From Stenotrophomonas beteli (GTDB lineage Bacteria; Pseudomonadota; Gammaproteobacteria; Xanthomonadales; Xanthomonadaceae), in the NCBI RefSeq assembly GCF_001431665.1, contig NZ_LLXV01000025.1, positions 1 to 34,409 on the forward strand: a stretch of DNA of 34,409 nucleotides. Reading direction: 5' to 3'. Below are positions 7,978-15,347 of this stretch, piece after piece; the first letter of the stretch is position 1; every line of letters begins with the position of its first letter. The position numbers and the translations under genes were made by a program. The notes under the pieces were generated by a model that was not told where the DNA came from, did not search any database, and saw nothing but the letters and a program-made list of their open reading frames with translations.

Positions 7978-8967
7978 CTACCTGTTTTCCACTGGCCCGC
8001 ACGCCGGGCGCCATTCACTTGCAGCGAGCAGCGCCGGCGCACTGTCCGGACGCACCTTCAGCAGCGTGGCCATGGCGCTGCGTCGGTCAGGCGCGCGTGC
8101 AACGTAGCCGGCGGCAATGCGGTAGCCGATCCAGTAGCCAAGATCGCCGCGGCGCGTTTCATCGCCGGGCCCGTTGTAGAGCCATTGCGACAGGTCGGTG
8201 CCGGCACTGTCCAGGGCGAACTGGCGTTCCAGCGCGCATTCGCGGCCCTGTGTCCAGCGGCGCAGATGCGCATTGGCCGGTTGCCCGGAGATCAGCTCGG
8301 CCACGTACTCGGCGCCTCCTTCCAGCAGCGTCTGATAGAGCAGCGTCGGTTGCGCGACCTCCGCGCCTGCACCGGGCTGCTGGATGTGCACAAACTCATG
8401 GGCGATCAGGTGCACGAAGCGATCGCTGAGATCGGACTGCATCCAGTCGGCGTTGCACAACGCTTCCAGTCCGATGACCACACCGTCGGGCGTGGTGACA
8501 CCGCCGCTGTTGCCCCGGCCCACCAGCACCGTTACCGGTGGGAACCGAGCGTCCGGCAGCAGCGTGCCCAGCCGGACGAGCGCGGCGGCGACGCGGGTGC
8601 GGATGGCGGGCAGGGCGCCCGCGCAGCTGCGCGCCTTCTCGAACAGGGCCGGTTTGTCCTGGATCGCGCGCGCGAGCCGTTCCATCGAACCGATGCGGCT
8701 TGCGGTGAAACCGTGCAACGCCTTGCTGCCGGGGTCCAGGTAGTGGCGTTGCAGATCCTGCGCGCTGGGCCGTCCTTTGCTGGCGTCGAGCACCTGGAAG
8801 AAGCGCGCGACATCCTCGGTCTGGATGACCACGTGTTCGGCGGCAGGCGCGCCCCCGGCGGCCCGCGCGGGCAGCGCAGAAGCAAGCAGGAGCATGGGCA
8901 GCACTACCTGCAGCAATCCGGAAAGGCGGCGCGGCGCAACGTGCGATGCAATCGATGACGGCTTCAT
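7978..8967 (-). CDS. Secreted HExxH (gluzincin-type) putative metalloprotease
   Basis: A predicted exported protein of 329 residues. The ATG at 8967 follows GGGGA with 5-nt spacing; an in-frame ATG at 8985 has no Shine-Dalgarno. The signal peptide has R-R, a hydrophobic V-L-P-M-L-L-L-A-S-A-L core and a cleavage site after A-R-A. The zinc motif H-E-F-V-H is followed about 20-25 residues later by L-L-E-G-G-A-E-Y-V-A-E, which can supply the third zinc ligand of a gluzincin. This arrangement resembles the DUF2268 predicted Zn-dependent protease group. Three Cys in the mature part may form disulfides. The substrate is unknown. It reads toward the Lpp-like gene across a 218-bp gap in which I see no gene. 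Confidence 0.8.
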   Translation of the reverse strand: MKPSSIASHVAPRRLSGLLQVVLPMLLLASALPARAAGGAPAAEHVVIQTEDVARFFQVLDASKGRPSAQDLQRHYLDPGSKALHGFTASRIGSMERLARAIQDKPALFEKARSCAGALPAIRTRVAAALVRLGTLLPDARFPPVTVLVGRGNSGGVTTPDGVVIGLEALCNADWMQSDLSDRFVHLIAHEFVHIQQPGAGAEVAQPTLLYQTLLEGGAEYVAELISGQPANAHLRRWTQGRECALERQFALDSAGTDLSQWLYNGPGDETRRGDLGYWIGYRIAAGYVARAPDRRSAMATLLKVRPDSAPALLAASEWRPACGPVENR

Positions 8968-9201
8968 CAGGTTCCCCAACCCCATGCAGAGACCGCCACG
9001 ATAGCGCGGTGGAGTCGCGCCGGAGGACGGGCTGACCCACGCAGAGTTCCCTGAACGCCAGCCTTATTTATATACCAGTCAGTTCAATATTCAGGGTCGA
9101 TTAGACCCCCTAACGGATAATTCACACCTGTCGACCGCCTTCTCTCCCTCCCCCTCCCGGGAGGCGGCCGGCGAAACCAAAATAATTAAAGGTGTGTCCC
9201 G

Positions 9202-9777
9202 ATGAACAAGAATTCGCTGCTCGCCCTGGGTCTTCTGGCTGCTCTGCCGTTCGCTGCATCGGCAACCGACGGCCTGTCGTACAACTACGTTGAAGGCGGC
9301 TACGTGAACACCGATGCCAAGGGCGGCGACGCCGACGGCTGGAAGGTGAAGGGTTCGGTGGCGGTGCACCCGAACTTCCACGTCTTCGGCGACTACAGCG
9401 CCCAGGAGACCGACAAGTTCAAGAATGACGTCGACCAGTGGCGCCTGGGTGTCGGCTACAACTACGGCATCGCACCGAACACCGACCTGGTGGCCCGTGT
9501 CGCGTACCAGAAGTACGACGAAAAGCGTGGCCTGGACTTCAATGGCTACTCCACTGAAGTTGGCGTGCGCACCGCGTTCAACCCGTACGTGGAAGGCTAT
9601 GTGCTGGCCGGCTACGAAGATTTCAGCAAGAAGCACGGCATCAATCCGGACGGCGAGTTCTACGGCCGCGTCGGCGCCACCGCCAAGTTCAACCAGAACT
9701 GGGGCCTGAGTGGCGAAGTGAAGCTGGCCAAGGCCGGCGACCGCGAGTGGTTCGTGGGTCCGCGCTTCACCTGGTAA
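9202..9777 (+). CDS. ax21: Ax21-family outer membrane protein
   Basis: A 191-residue protein with signal peptide M-N-K-N-S-L-L-A-L-G-L-L-A-A-L-P-F-A-A-S-A, then a small beta-barrel of alternating aromatic strands (Y-N-Y-V-E-G-G-Y-V near the start, F-V-G-P-R-F-T-W at the end; the terminal aromatic is the Bam signal). It closely matches the Ax21 family of Xanthomonas and Stenotrophomonas. Claims that Ax21 is a secreted quorum signal and the ligand of rice XA21 were retracted, so only an outer membrane role is supported. AAAGG at 9188-9192 is the Shine-Dalgarno. The gene stands alone, with an AT-rich upstream region (about 9060-9125, including GATAAT at 9117-9122) and its own terminator, which suggests strong monocistronic expression. 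Confidence 0.9.
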   Translation: MNKNSLLALGLLAALPFAASATDGLSYNYVEGGYVNTDAKGGDADGWKVKGSVAVHPNFHVFGDYSAQETDKFKNDVDQWRLGVGYNYGIAPNTDLVARVAYQKYDEKRGLDFNGYSTEVGVRTAFNPYVEGYVLAGYEDFSKKHGINPDGEFYGRVGATAKFNQNWGLSGEVKLAKAGDREWFVGPRFTW

Positions 9778-9842
9778 CAAACGCCTGTCGTTAGTGCGTG
9801 TTGTGCTGGCGTGTGACTCTCTCTCTCTCCCACACGCCAACC

Positions 9843-9874
9843 GAAGCCCGGCCTCGCGCCGGGCTTCACTTTTT
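9843..9874 (+). terminator. Rho-independent terminator of ax21
   Basis: A perfect 10-bp stem (GAAGCCCGGC at 9843-9852 with GCCGGGCTTC at 9858-9867) and a 5-nt loop are followed by ACTTTTT. It starts 65 bp after the ax21 stop, past a (CT)n tract at about 9816-9830. Confidence 0.92.
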
Positions 9875-9939
9875 CCGGGACCTCTGGGGCACCGGTGATG
9901 CACGGGCATACTGTCAGTCCACCGGATGGCGGAATTCGC

Positions 9940-10263
9940 ATGCAGACCTTCCCTTGCGCTTACGTGCAGCAGGCCGATGGCAACACCGTGCAGGTGGTGC
10001 TTGTGGACACCACCGCACAGCCGGCGCTGCGTGCGCTGGGCTTCGCGGGCGTGCCGCCGGTCCTGCATGCCCCTATCGCCAACGATGCCGCCAAGGCCCG
10101 CATGTTCGCCGCGTTGCGTGATCTGGGGGTGGCCTTCTCGGCGGGGCGCGAGTGGTGCCCGGCCGAGGTGTTCGGCTGGCTGCGCGAGTGCGGCCTGCTG
10201 GAAGGCCCTTGCCTGCGCATCGCCCGGACGGGCCGGCAGCAGTTCCAGCTGACCCAGGCGTAG
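9940..10263 (+). CDS. Small conserved-looking hypothetical protein
   Basis: A 107-residue soluble protein I do not recognise. The ATG at 9940 has GGCGGA at 9928-9933 with 6-nt spacing; an in-frame ATG at 9895 is a weaker alternative. It has no signal peptide or membrane segment. It appears to be a compact alpha/beta domain: a V-Q-V-V-L-V-D-T strand, an A-K-A-R-M-F-A-A-L-R-D-L-G helix, and a W-C-P-A-E-V-F-G-W-L-R-E-C-G segment with three Cys in the C-terminal part. It lies between the ax21 terminator and the peroxidase gene (113-bp gap) on the same strand, so co-transcription with the peroxidase is possible. Confidence 0.75.
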   Translation: MQTFPCAYVQQADGNTVQVVLVDTTAQPALRALGFAGVPPVLHAPIANDAAKARMFAALRDLGVAFSAGREWCPAEVFGWLRECGLLEGPCLRIARTGRQQFQLTQA

Positions 10264-10376
10264 CGCGCGCCATCGCCAGCGGAACGAGAACCGCTCCGGC
10301 CGCGTGCAGGTGGTTCGGCTATGATCGCCCGCACATCGCCACGCGATGCGCCCGCCTCAAGCCCGCAGGAACTGCC

Positions 10377-11351
10377 GTGAACTCCCAGCCCGCACCGATC
10401 ACCGCCCTCAACCACACGCCCGACAACGAGCCGCAGCAGATCACTGCGCCGCTGACCCACTCGGCCGCGTTCCTGGTGCTGAAGGTGAAGGATGACCAGG
10501 CGTCGATTGCCAGGGCACGCGAGGTGCTGGCCAGCACCGATGACCTGATCAAGAACACCGCCATCCGCGAGATCGAGCGCACCTTCACCTGCAACGTGGC
10601 CATTGGTCATCGCGTGTGGCAACCGCTGGTGGGCACCACGCCGCCGCGCGAACTGCACCCGTTCCGCGAGATCAAGGGCGCCACCCACACCGCCGTGTCC
10701 ACCCCGGGCGACCTGCTGTACCACATCCGGGCGCGCACCATGGACCTGATCGTGGCGTTCGAGCGCAACCTGCTGATGGCCTTCGGCGATGCGGTGGAAG
10801 CGGTCGATGACGTGGCCGGTTTCCGCTATTTCGATGGCCGCGACCTGCTCGACTTCGTCGATGGCACCGCCAACCCGGAAGGGCTGTCGCTGCCGGAAGC
10901 CACGATCGTGGGGGAGGAAGACCCCGAACATGCCGGCGGCAGCTACGTGGTGGTGCAGAAGTACCTGCACAACCTCGATGCCTGGCGCGCGCAGAAGACC
11001 GAGGCGCAGGAAGCGATCATCGGCCGCACCAAGCACGACAACATCGAGCTGGACGATGCGCCGGCCGATGCGCAGAAATCGCACAAGACCCTGTGCACCA
11101 TCGAAGACGCCGACGGCGAGCACGAGATCCTGCGTGACAACATGCCGTTCGCCAATCCGGGCCGTGGCGAGTACGGCACCTACTTCATCGGCTACACGCG
11201 CCGCCTGTGGGTGATCGAGACGATGCTCGAGCGCATGTTCATCGGCAATCCGGCGCCGCTGCACGACCGCATCCTCGACTTCTCCACCGCCACCACCGGC
11301 GTGACCTTCTTTGCGCCCTCGCGCAAGGTGCTGGCCGACCTGGGCGACTAA
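10377..11351 (+). CDS. Dyp-type heme peroxidase (YfeX-like)
   Basis: A 324-residue cytoplasmic dye-decolorizing peroxidase. The GTG start has AGGA at 10367-10370; the frame is open further upstream, but that part reads as composition-driven sequence. The family's distal Asp motif (GxxDG) appears as D-F-V-D-G-T-A-N-P-E-G, with the first Gly replaced by Asp. The proximal heme-ligand region is R-T-K-H-D-N-I-E-L-D-D-A-P followed by K-S-H, and the distal Arg lies in E-I-L-R-D-N-M-P-F. No Tat or Sec signal and no encapsulin cargo tail are seen. The family oxidises phenolics, dyes or porphyrinogens with peroxide. Its stop overlaps the stop of the convergent ABC exporter by 4 bp, so it directly borders the low-GC peptide locus. 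Confidence 0.9.
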   Translation: MNSQPAPITALNHTPDNEPQQITAPLTHSAAFLVLKVKDDQASIARAREVLASTDDLIKNTAIREIERTFTCNVAIGHRVWQPLVGTTPPRELHPFREIKGATHTAVSTPGDLLYHIRARTMDLIVAFERNLLMAFGDAVEAVDDVAGFRYFDGRDLLDFVDGTANPEGLSLPEATIVGEEDPEHAGGSYVVVQKYLHNLDAWRAQKTEAQEAIIGRTKHDNIELDDAPADAQKSHKTLCTIEDADGEHEILRDNMPFANPGRGEYGTYFIGYTRRLWVIETMLERMFIGNPAPLHDRILDFSTATTGVTFFAPSRKVLADLGD

Positions 11352-13126
11352 GCATGGCAGGCGGCCTTCGTTTGCAGGCCGGCGCGCAGGGCGTGCTGGT
11401 AAGCCGGAACCGATAACAGCGCGGTGGGCGCTCCCTCGGCAACCACTCTTCCGCCTTCGATCAGGACGACATGGTCCGCTGCGGCCATGACGGAGGGACG
11501 ATGCGTCACGACCAGCACTGTCCGCTGGCCCGCAAGACGGCGCAGAATTGCCAGCAGATCACGCTCGGCCTGCGCGTCGAGGGCCGAGGTTGGTTCATCC
11601 ATCAGTACGATGGGACATGCGGAAAGCAGTGCTCTGGCAATGCCGATGCGCTGCGCTTCGCCGCCTGACACTGGATGTCCGCCCGCACCCAATGGGGTGT
11701 CATATCCCAGGGGCAATGTATCCGCCAACAGGTCCAGCCCCGCGCATCGGGCTGCGCCAAGCACCGCGTCCGGGCTGACAGCGATGCTGCCGTAGGCGAT
11801 GTTCTCGCGCAGCGACATCCTGAGGACTGTTGGGAACTGGGGGACAACCGAGATCTGTGCCCGAGTGGCTTCGATGGGCGTTTCGGAAAGCGGCAAACCG
11901 CCGACCAGAATCTGTCCGGCACAAGGCGAATAGAAGCGCTGTAAGAGTGACAACGTTGTGGACTTGCCGGAGCCCGATGCGCCCACCAGAGCAGTGATTC
12001 TTCCCGAACGTGCGCGGAAGCTGATATCGGCAAGCACGCGGTGGTCCAGACGTCCGGGATAGGCGAACGCCACCTTGGAAAAAACCACCTCATTGCCTTC
12101 AGCGACGCGGTCCATCCCCGCACGTACGTCGACGACCGGTTCACGCAGAACGGCGTCAATGCGCTGAAGCGCCGCCCTTGCCGACACCAGCATGCTGTGT
12201 GCGTGTGATGCTTCGACTGCAGACAGCACGAGCACGCCCGAATACAGTCCGAACTGGATCAGTTCGCCGTTGCTCATGACACCTTGTTCACGCAGCAGTG
12301 CACCCTCCAGCAATGCAAGCGCAATACTGCAGCCGATCACCAGCAACGTGCCGGACTGGACCAGTGCCGTGGCGATGGCAAGCCGGCGGGCCGCGCTTCC
12401 ACCACGGGCAAGTCCCTGTGCGAATGTGGCGGCTTCCTGCGTCTCCCGGCAGAACGACTGCACCACCCTGTAAGCGGCAAGGCGTTCGCTGGCCATGGCA
12501 GTGGACTCAACAATTGCCTCCTGAAGCTGGGTAGCCCTGCGTTTCAGCCATACAGAGCCGGCAAGCATCAGCAGCAGCAGGCAAGGAAGTGCAGCCAGCA
12601 ACCACAGCGCCAGATGTGCGTTGCTCACCCACAGCATGACCACGCTACCGGCTCCAGTCACCAGGCAACGTGCCGCGACCGAGCAGGCACCGCCCAGGGC
12701 GAACCGGATCAATCCAACGTCCGTGGTCATGCGCGTCATCAGTACTGACGGACCTGTACGGTCGTAGAACTCGCCACCCATCCTGAGCAGGTGGGCCAGC
12801 AGGGTGCGCTTGAAGTGGGCTGCGGTGAACTCACCGAAAAGCGTGATGCAGTAGAAACGCAGAGCCGTACTGCAGGCCAGTGCGGCAGCGACAGCGCACA
12901 GCACGGACAATGCCAATGCATCCATCCGCCAGCGGTCGATCGACAGGGATACCAGATAGGGAAACAGCAGGGTGCATGTGCAGGAAACCGCGATCCCCAT
13001 CGCCCAGCCCAACAGCAGCCACGGGTGCTGCCGAACGGCCTCCTGCAGGACCGCCCATGCCCCGGCGCGTAATGGCGTCGACGCTGCGTGCTTATACCCG
13101 TCTTCGGCCTGCGCGGGACCTTCCAT
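11348..13126 (-). CDS. MsbA-type ABC exporter, fused membrane and ATPase domains
   Basis: A 592-residue half-transporter. Six membrane segments lie at about residues 36-64, 70-95, 146-168, 170-194, 250-278 and 285-310. They are followed by a complete ATPase domain: Walker A G-A-S-G-S-G-K-S (382-389), signature V-S-G-G-E-A-Q (486-492), Walker B I-V-L-M-D-E (506-511), D-loop S-A-L-D and switch His 542. It resembles lipid and peptide exporters of the MsbA/ABCB group. There is no N-terminal C39 peptidase domain, so it cannot remove a double-glycine leader itself. The ATG at 13126 follows GGGGAACC. The gene diverges from the TraB-like, precursor and acyltransferase genes. Cargo is inferred to be the small Cys-rich peptide, or a lipid made by the neighbouring acyltransferases. 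Confidence 0.9.
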   Translation of the reverse strand: MEGPAQAEDGYKHAASTPLRAGAWAVLQEAVRQHPWLLLGWAMGIAVSCTCTLLFPYLVSLSIDRWRMDALALSVLCAVAAALACSTALRFYCITLFGEFTAAHFKRTLLAHLLRMGGEFYDRTGPSVLMTRMTTDVGLIRFALGGACSVAARCLVTGAGSVVMLWVSNAHLALWLLAALPCLLLLMLAGSVWLKRRATQLQEAIVESTAMASERLAAYRVVQSFCRETQEAATFAQGLARGGSAARRLAIATALVQSGTLLVIGCSIALALLEGALLREQGVMSNGELIQFGLYSGVLVLSAVEASHAHSMLVSARAALQRIDAVLREPVVDVRAGMDRVAEGNEVVFSKVAFAYPGRLDHRVLADISFRARSGRITALVGASGSGKSTTLSLLQRFYSPCAGQILVGGLPLSETPIEATRAQISVVPQFPTVLRMSLRENIAYGSIAVSPDAVLGAARCAGLDLLADTLPLGYDTPLGAGGHPVSGGEAQRIGIARALLSACPIVLMDEPTSALDAQAERDLLAILRRLAGQRTVLVVTHRPSVMAAADHVVLIEGGRVVAEGAPTALLSVPAYQHALRAGLQTKAACHA

Positions 13127-13233
13127 GGTTCCCCGATTCCCTGATGATCGACCTGCAGCCTAGCAGCTAGCGCACCGACCGCGTATCCAGTAGTCTCGTC
13201 GGCACGGACAACGCATGGAAAGGGTTTGTGCCG
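13127..13233. promoter_or_regulatory. Divergent promoter region of the peptide locus
   Basis: A 107-bp gap between the divergent ABC exporter and TraB-like genes must hold promoters for both directions. It contains an odd palindrome CTAGC-A-GCTAG at 13160-13170 near the middle, a possible operator for coordinated control. I cannot place -10 and -35 boxes with confidence. Confidence 0.5.
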
Positions 13234-14328
13234 ATGAAACTGCTTCAGTTCGCAACGTGCGCATTGGCACTGGTGTCCACGACAATGGCAGCACCGGCGC
13301 GCGCCGGCGATCAGGTTGCCGTACCGGCCGCCACGGTCGACTTGGCACCTGTCCAGGTCGGGGTCAAGTCGCCGCCGATGTGGCTTTTCAGCAAGGACGG
13401 CAAGAGACTTATCGTTCTCGGTACCCAACTGCCGCTTCCCGAATCGGGAGTTCTGGTCACCGGCTCCGTTCGCGATTACATCCGGCAGTCCGAGGTCGTC
13501 CTTACCGGCCCCGGACTGCGTACAGGTGATGGCGTAGGAATGCTGAAAGGGTTGACGCTCGTTTCCAGCATGCGCAACGCACAGAAGAACCCAGGTGGGC
13601 GTACCCTGTCCGAGGTGGTTCCCGCGCAGACCTACGAAAAATGGGTAGCACTGAAGGCGAGGTACATCGGCAAGGACGCTGGCGTGGAGAAACAGCGACC
13701 GATGTACGCGGCCTATGCGTTGTACAGCGCTGCACTCAAGCAGCATGGATTGACCGACGTCCCTTCGCTGGGCGCAGTCATTGCCAAGGCGACGCGGGAT
13801 TCGGGACTGGAGCGTCTGGATGCCCGCTACAGTCTACCCAATGACAATCTGCGCCGGGCACTCAAGGAGTTTGATGTCGCAGCCGATGCCGATGCGCAGT
13901 GTCTGGATCGTACGCTGGATGTACTGCAGGCGTATCTGGAATTTGCTCCGGTTGCAGCCGAGGCTTGGGCTGCCGGGGACATCCAGCGCTATCGCGACGC
14001 TGAGCAGCGCTATGTTCCCATCGAAGGCTGCTGGGCACGCTTGACCAACGAGGCAATGGCGCGCAGCTCCGGTGTTGATGACCCTTACGCCAATGTGGAC
14101 GCAACGTGGCTGGCTGCTGTGCGCAACGCGCTGCGGAACAATGCGACCGTTTTCTCGACGCTGCCGGCACGTGACCTGATCAACGCTACCGGGCTTGCAA
14201 AGGCCCTGCGCGACGATGGCTTTGCGGTCACGCCGCTGTTTACCGACGTCCCCACCCAGAGTGGGACTTCCACGCCTGATCCGCGGACGGCGGCGAAGTT
14301 GGCCAAGGATCTTGCGCAGCGTCACTAA
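13234..14328 (+). CDS. Secreted TraB/GumN-fold protein lacking the family's catalytic residues
   Basis: A 364-residue protein with signal peptide M-K-L-L-Q-F-A-T-C to A-P-A-R-A (about 1-24), so periplasmic or secreted. The ATG at 13234 has GGAAAGGG at 13217-13224; a GTG at 13228 would leave only 3 nt. The framework is that of TraB/GumN (Tiki superfamily): P-P-M-W-L-F, then a strand, then G-T, and near the C-terminus a segment ending G-L-A-K-A-L-R-D-D-G-F-A-V. The signature G-T-x-H is G-T-Q-L here (63-66), the following V-x-E is V-L-T, and the second G-x-x-H is P-A-R-D (311-314). Both proposed metal-binding histidines are therefore absent. Known relatives are putative proteases, and plasmid TraB curbs a peptide pheromone. 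A binding, chaperone or immunity role is inference. Confidence 0.75.
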   Translation: MKLLQFATCALALVSTTMAAPARAGDQVAVPAATVDLAPVQVGVKSPPMWLFSKDGKRLIVLGTQLPLPESGVLVTGSVRDYIRQSEVVLTGPGLRTGDGVGMLKGLTLVSSMRNAQKNPGGRTLSEVVPAQTYEKWVALKARYIGKDAGVEKQRPMYAAYALYSAALKQHGLTDVPSLGAVIAKATRDSGLERLDARYSLPNDNLRRALKEFDVAADADAQCLDRTLDVLQAYLEFAPVAAEAWAAGDIQRYRDAEQRYVPIEGCWARLTNEAMARSSGVDDPYANVDATWLAAVRNALRNNATVFSTLPARDLINATGLAKALRDDGFAVTPLFTDVPTQSGTSTPDPRTAAKLAKDLAQRH

Positions 14329-14343
14329 ACACTCTAGATTCGG

Positions 14344-14369
14344 CAGACCTGAACGGACGTTCAGGTTTG
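14344..14369 (+). promoter_or_regulatory. Stem-loop upstream of the peptide gene
   Basis: ACCTGAAC (14347-14354) and GTTCAGGT (14359-14366) are perfectly complementary around GGAC. Three further outer pairs (C-G, A-U, G·U) make an 11-bp stem with a 4-nt loop. It lies 15 bp after the TraB-like stop and 25 bp before the peptide start. Only a short T-run follows, so it may be a weak terminator, an RNA processing site or a protein-binding palindrome. Confidence 0.6.
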
Positions 14370-14394
14370 TGCTGACTATATGGAGATGAATTGC

Positions 14395-14568
14395 ATGAGT
14401 ATCGCAGCGATGCAGCAGGCAACTGCTCTGGAACAGGCGTTGGAAGCCAGTGCAGAGCTCGTGGAGAAAATCACCACGGCGTTCAACTTTGTGGGGCCGC
14501 GCGGCAAGCGCATCGACTTCTGCAGCGATTGCTGCGGATCGAACGGCAACGATTGCGTTCCCCAGTAA
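14395..14568 (+). CDS. Candidate RiPP-like precursor: small peptide with Cys-rich C-terminus
   Basis: A 57-residue peptide I do not recognise. The start at 14395 is set by GGAG at 14382-14385 (9-nt spacing); ATGs at 14380 and 14386 overlap that signal. The N-terminal half is acidic and helix-prone (A-L-E-Q-A-L-E-A-S-A-E-L-V-E-K-I), leader-like. A short junction (N-F-V-G-P-R-G-K-R-I-D-F) leads to C-S-D-C-C-G-S-N-G-N-D-C-V-P-Q, with Cys at 43, 46, 47 and 54. There is no Sec signal peptide, no Gly-Gly leader site and no radical-SAM or LanM-type modification gene nearby. Flanking stem-loops and following acyltransferase-like and DsbA-like genes fit a precursor expressed in excess over its processing proteins. 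Product identity and modification are inference. A small metal-binding or regulatory protein is the main alternative. Confidence 0.72.
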   Translation: MSIAAMQQATALEQALEASAELVEKITTAFNFVGPRGKRIDFCSDCCGSNGNDCVPQ

Positions 14569-14579
14569 CTGCTGTATCG

Positions 14580-14604
14580 GCATTGCCTCGTAACGAGGCA
14601 ATGC
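14580..14604 (+). terminator. 11-bp stem-loop directly after the peptide gene
   Basis: GCATTGCCTCG (14580-14590) and CGAGGCAATGC (14594-14604) form a perfect 11-bp stem with loop TAA, 11 nt past the peptide stop. No U-tract follows, so it should act as a partial attenuator or 3'-end stabiliser rather than a full terminator, giving more precursor mRNA than downstream mRNA. Confidence 0.7.
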
Positions 14605-14677
14605 TGTAGCTGATCGTCGGGTGCATCGACATCTCGTCGCATGCCCCTTCGCAAAGGGAATATCGACAAGGAGTGTC

Positions 14678-15346
14678 ATGGTCCTGCAACGAGACAGCAG
14701 CGCTGGTCGCTTGCTGCTGGATATGGTCAGTGCTGCTTGCTCGGCGCCTGGGTCGCACAAGGTGGCCTATCTGCTGCCATCGACACGGGCGAACTTCAGC
14801 GCCGTTGCGGCGGTCGTCCGCAATCATCCCGGTGTTCCCTTCGTTGCCACCTTGGTCGATGGTGCCAGGCAGCCTTTGCAGGTACTGGCCGCGCTGCGGC
14901 GGGGAGAGGCTTGCCCAGTGCTGATCATCTTCTCGGACCAGTTGTTCGGCCCCGAGATCGCGAATATTCCCTGCGAGCACGACGGTGGCAGGACGTTCTA
15001 CTCCGGCTTTGAATCCATCCTGTTCGCAAAATATGGCTACACCCTGAACCTGCCGATGGGCACGCAGGAAGTGTCGCTGCCGCCTCCCGGTTCGGTGGAC
15101 GATGCGCTTGCACTGCTGCGGCGATATTTCGAGCACGCTGCGTCTCTCGGGCCGGACTGGTTACTGGCCGAACGGCAGGTCGAACGTACGCTGCCGGGGC
15201 GTATCCGCGAGGCGCGCATGCGCTCGGGGTTCCTGCGGTCGGCTGTCTACCACCGCTACGCAGAGCGACCCTTGGACACCGCAGGCCGGGCAACCCTCGG
15301 CTGCGTTGATGATGTGGAGCAGCGCATGCTTGAGGCGCGACGCTGA
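14678..15346 (+). CDS. Degenerate LpxL-like (LABLAT) acyltransferase-fold protein
   Basis: A 222-residue protein, shorter than the usual roughly 300 of LpxL-type acyltransferases. The ATG at 14678 has AAGGAG at 14668-14673. The pattern parallels the gene that follows: a strand ending L-L-P (where the active-site His-x4-acid motif should begin), then G-E-A-C-P-V-L-I-I-F-S-D-Q (86-88 is S-D-Q, like the family v-D-Q), then a loop and F-x-S-I-L-F-A-K-Y-G-Y, matching g-x-a-x-L-A-x-x-x-G-A. At the motif position the sequence is P-S-T-R-A-N-F (34-40), so the catalytic His is missing. It probably pairs with, or binds substrate for, the adjacent paralogue. The family assignment is by pattern and is moderate. 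Confidence 0.65.
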   Translation: MVLQRDSSAGRLLLDMVSAACSAPGSHKVAYLLPSTRANFSAVAAVVRNHPGVPFVATLVDGARQPLQVLAALRRGEACPVLIIFSDQLFGPEIANIPCEHDGGRTFYSGFESILFAKYGYTLNLPMGTQEVSLPPPGSVDDALALLRRYFEHAASLGPDWLLAERQVERTLPGRIREARMRSGFLRSAVYHRYAERPLDTAGRATLGCVDDVEQRMLEARR

Positions 15347-15347
15347 G

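Noticed and set aside
7858..8958. 366-residue plus-strand frame opposite the HExxH protease
   Set aside because: The minus strand has a signal peptide and a zinc motif in context; the plus frame lacks any recognisable feature.
9202..9777. Ax21 as a secreted signal or XA21 ligand
   Set aside because: Those reports were retracted; the sequence supports a small outer membrane barrel only.
11348..13126. ABC exporter as a bacteriocin exporter with a leader peptidase
   Set aside because: The N-terminus goes straight into the first membrane segment; there is no C39 Cys/His domain, and the peptide has no Gly-Gly site.
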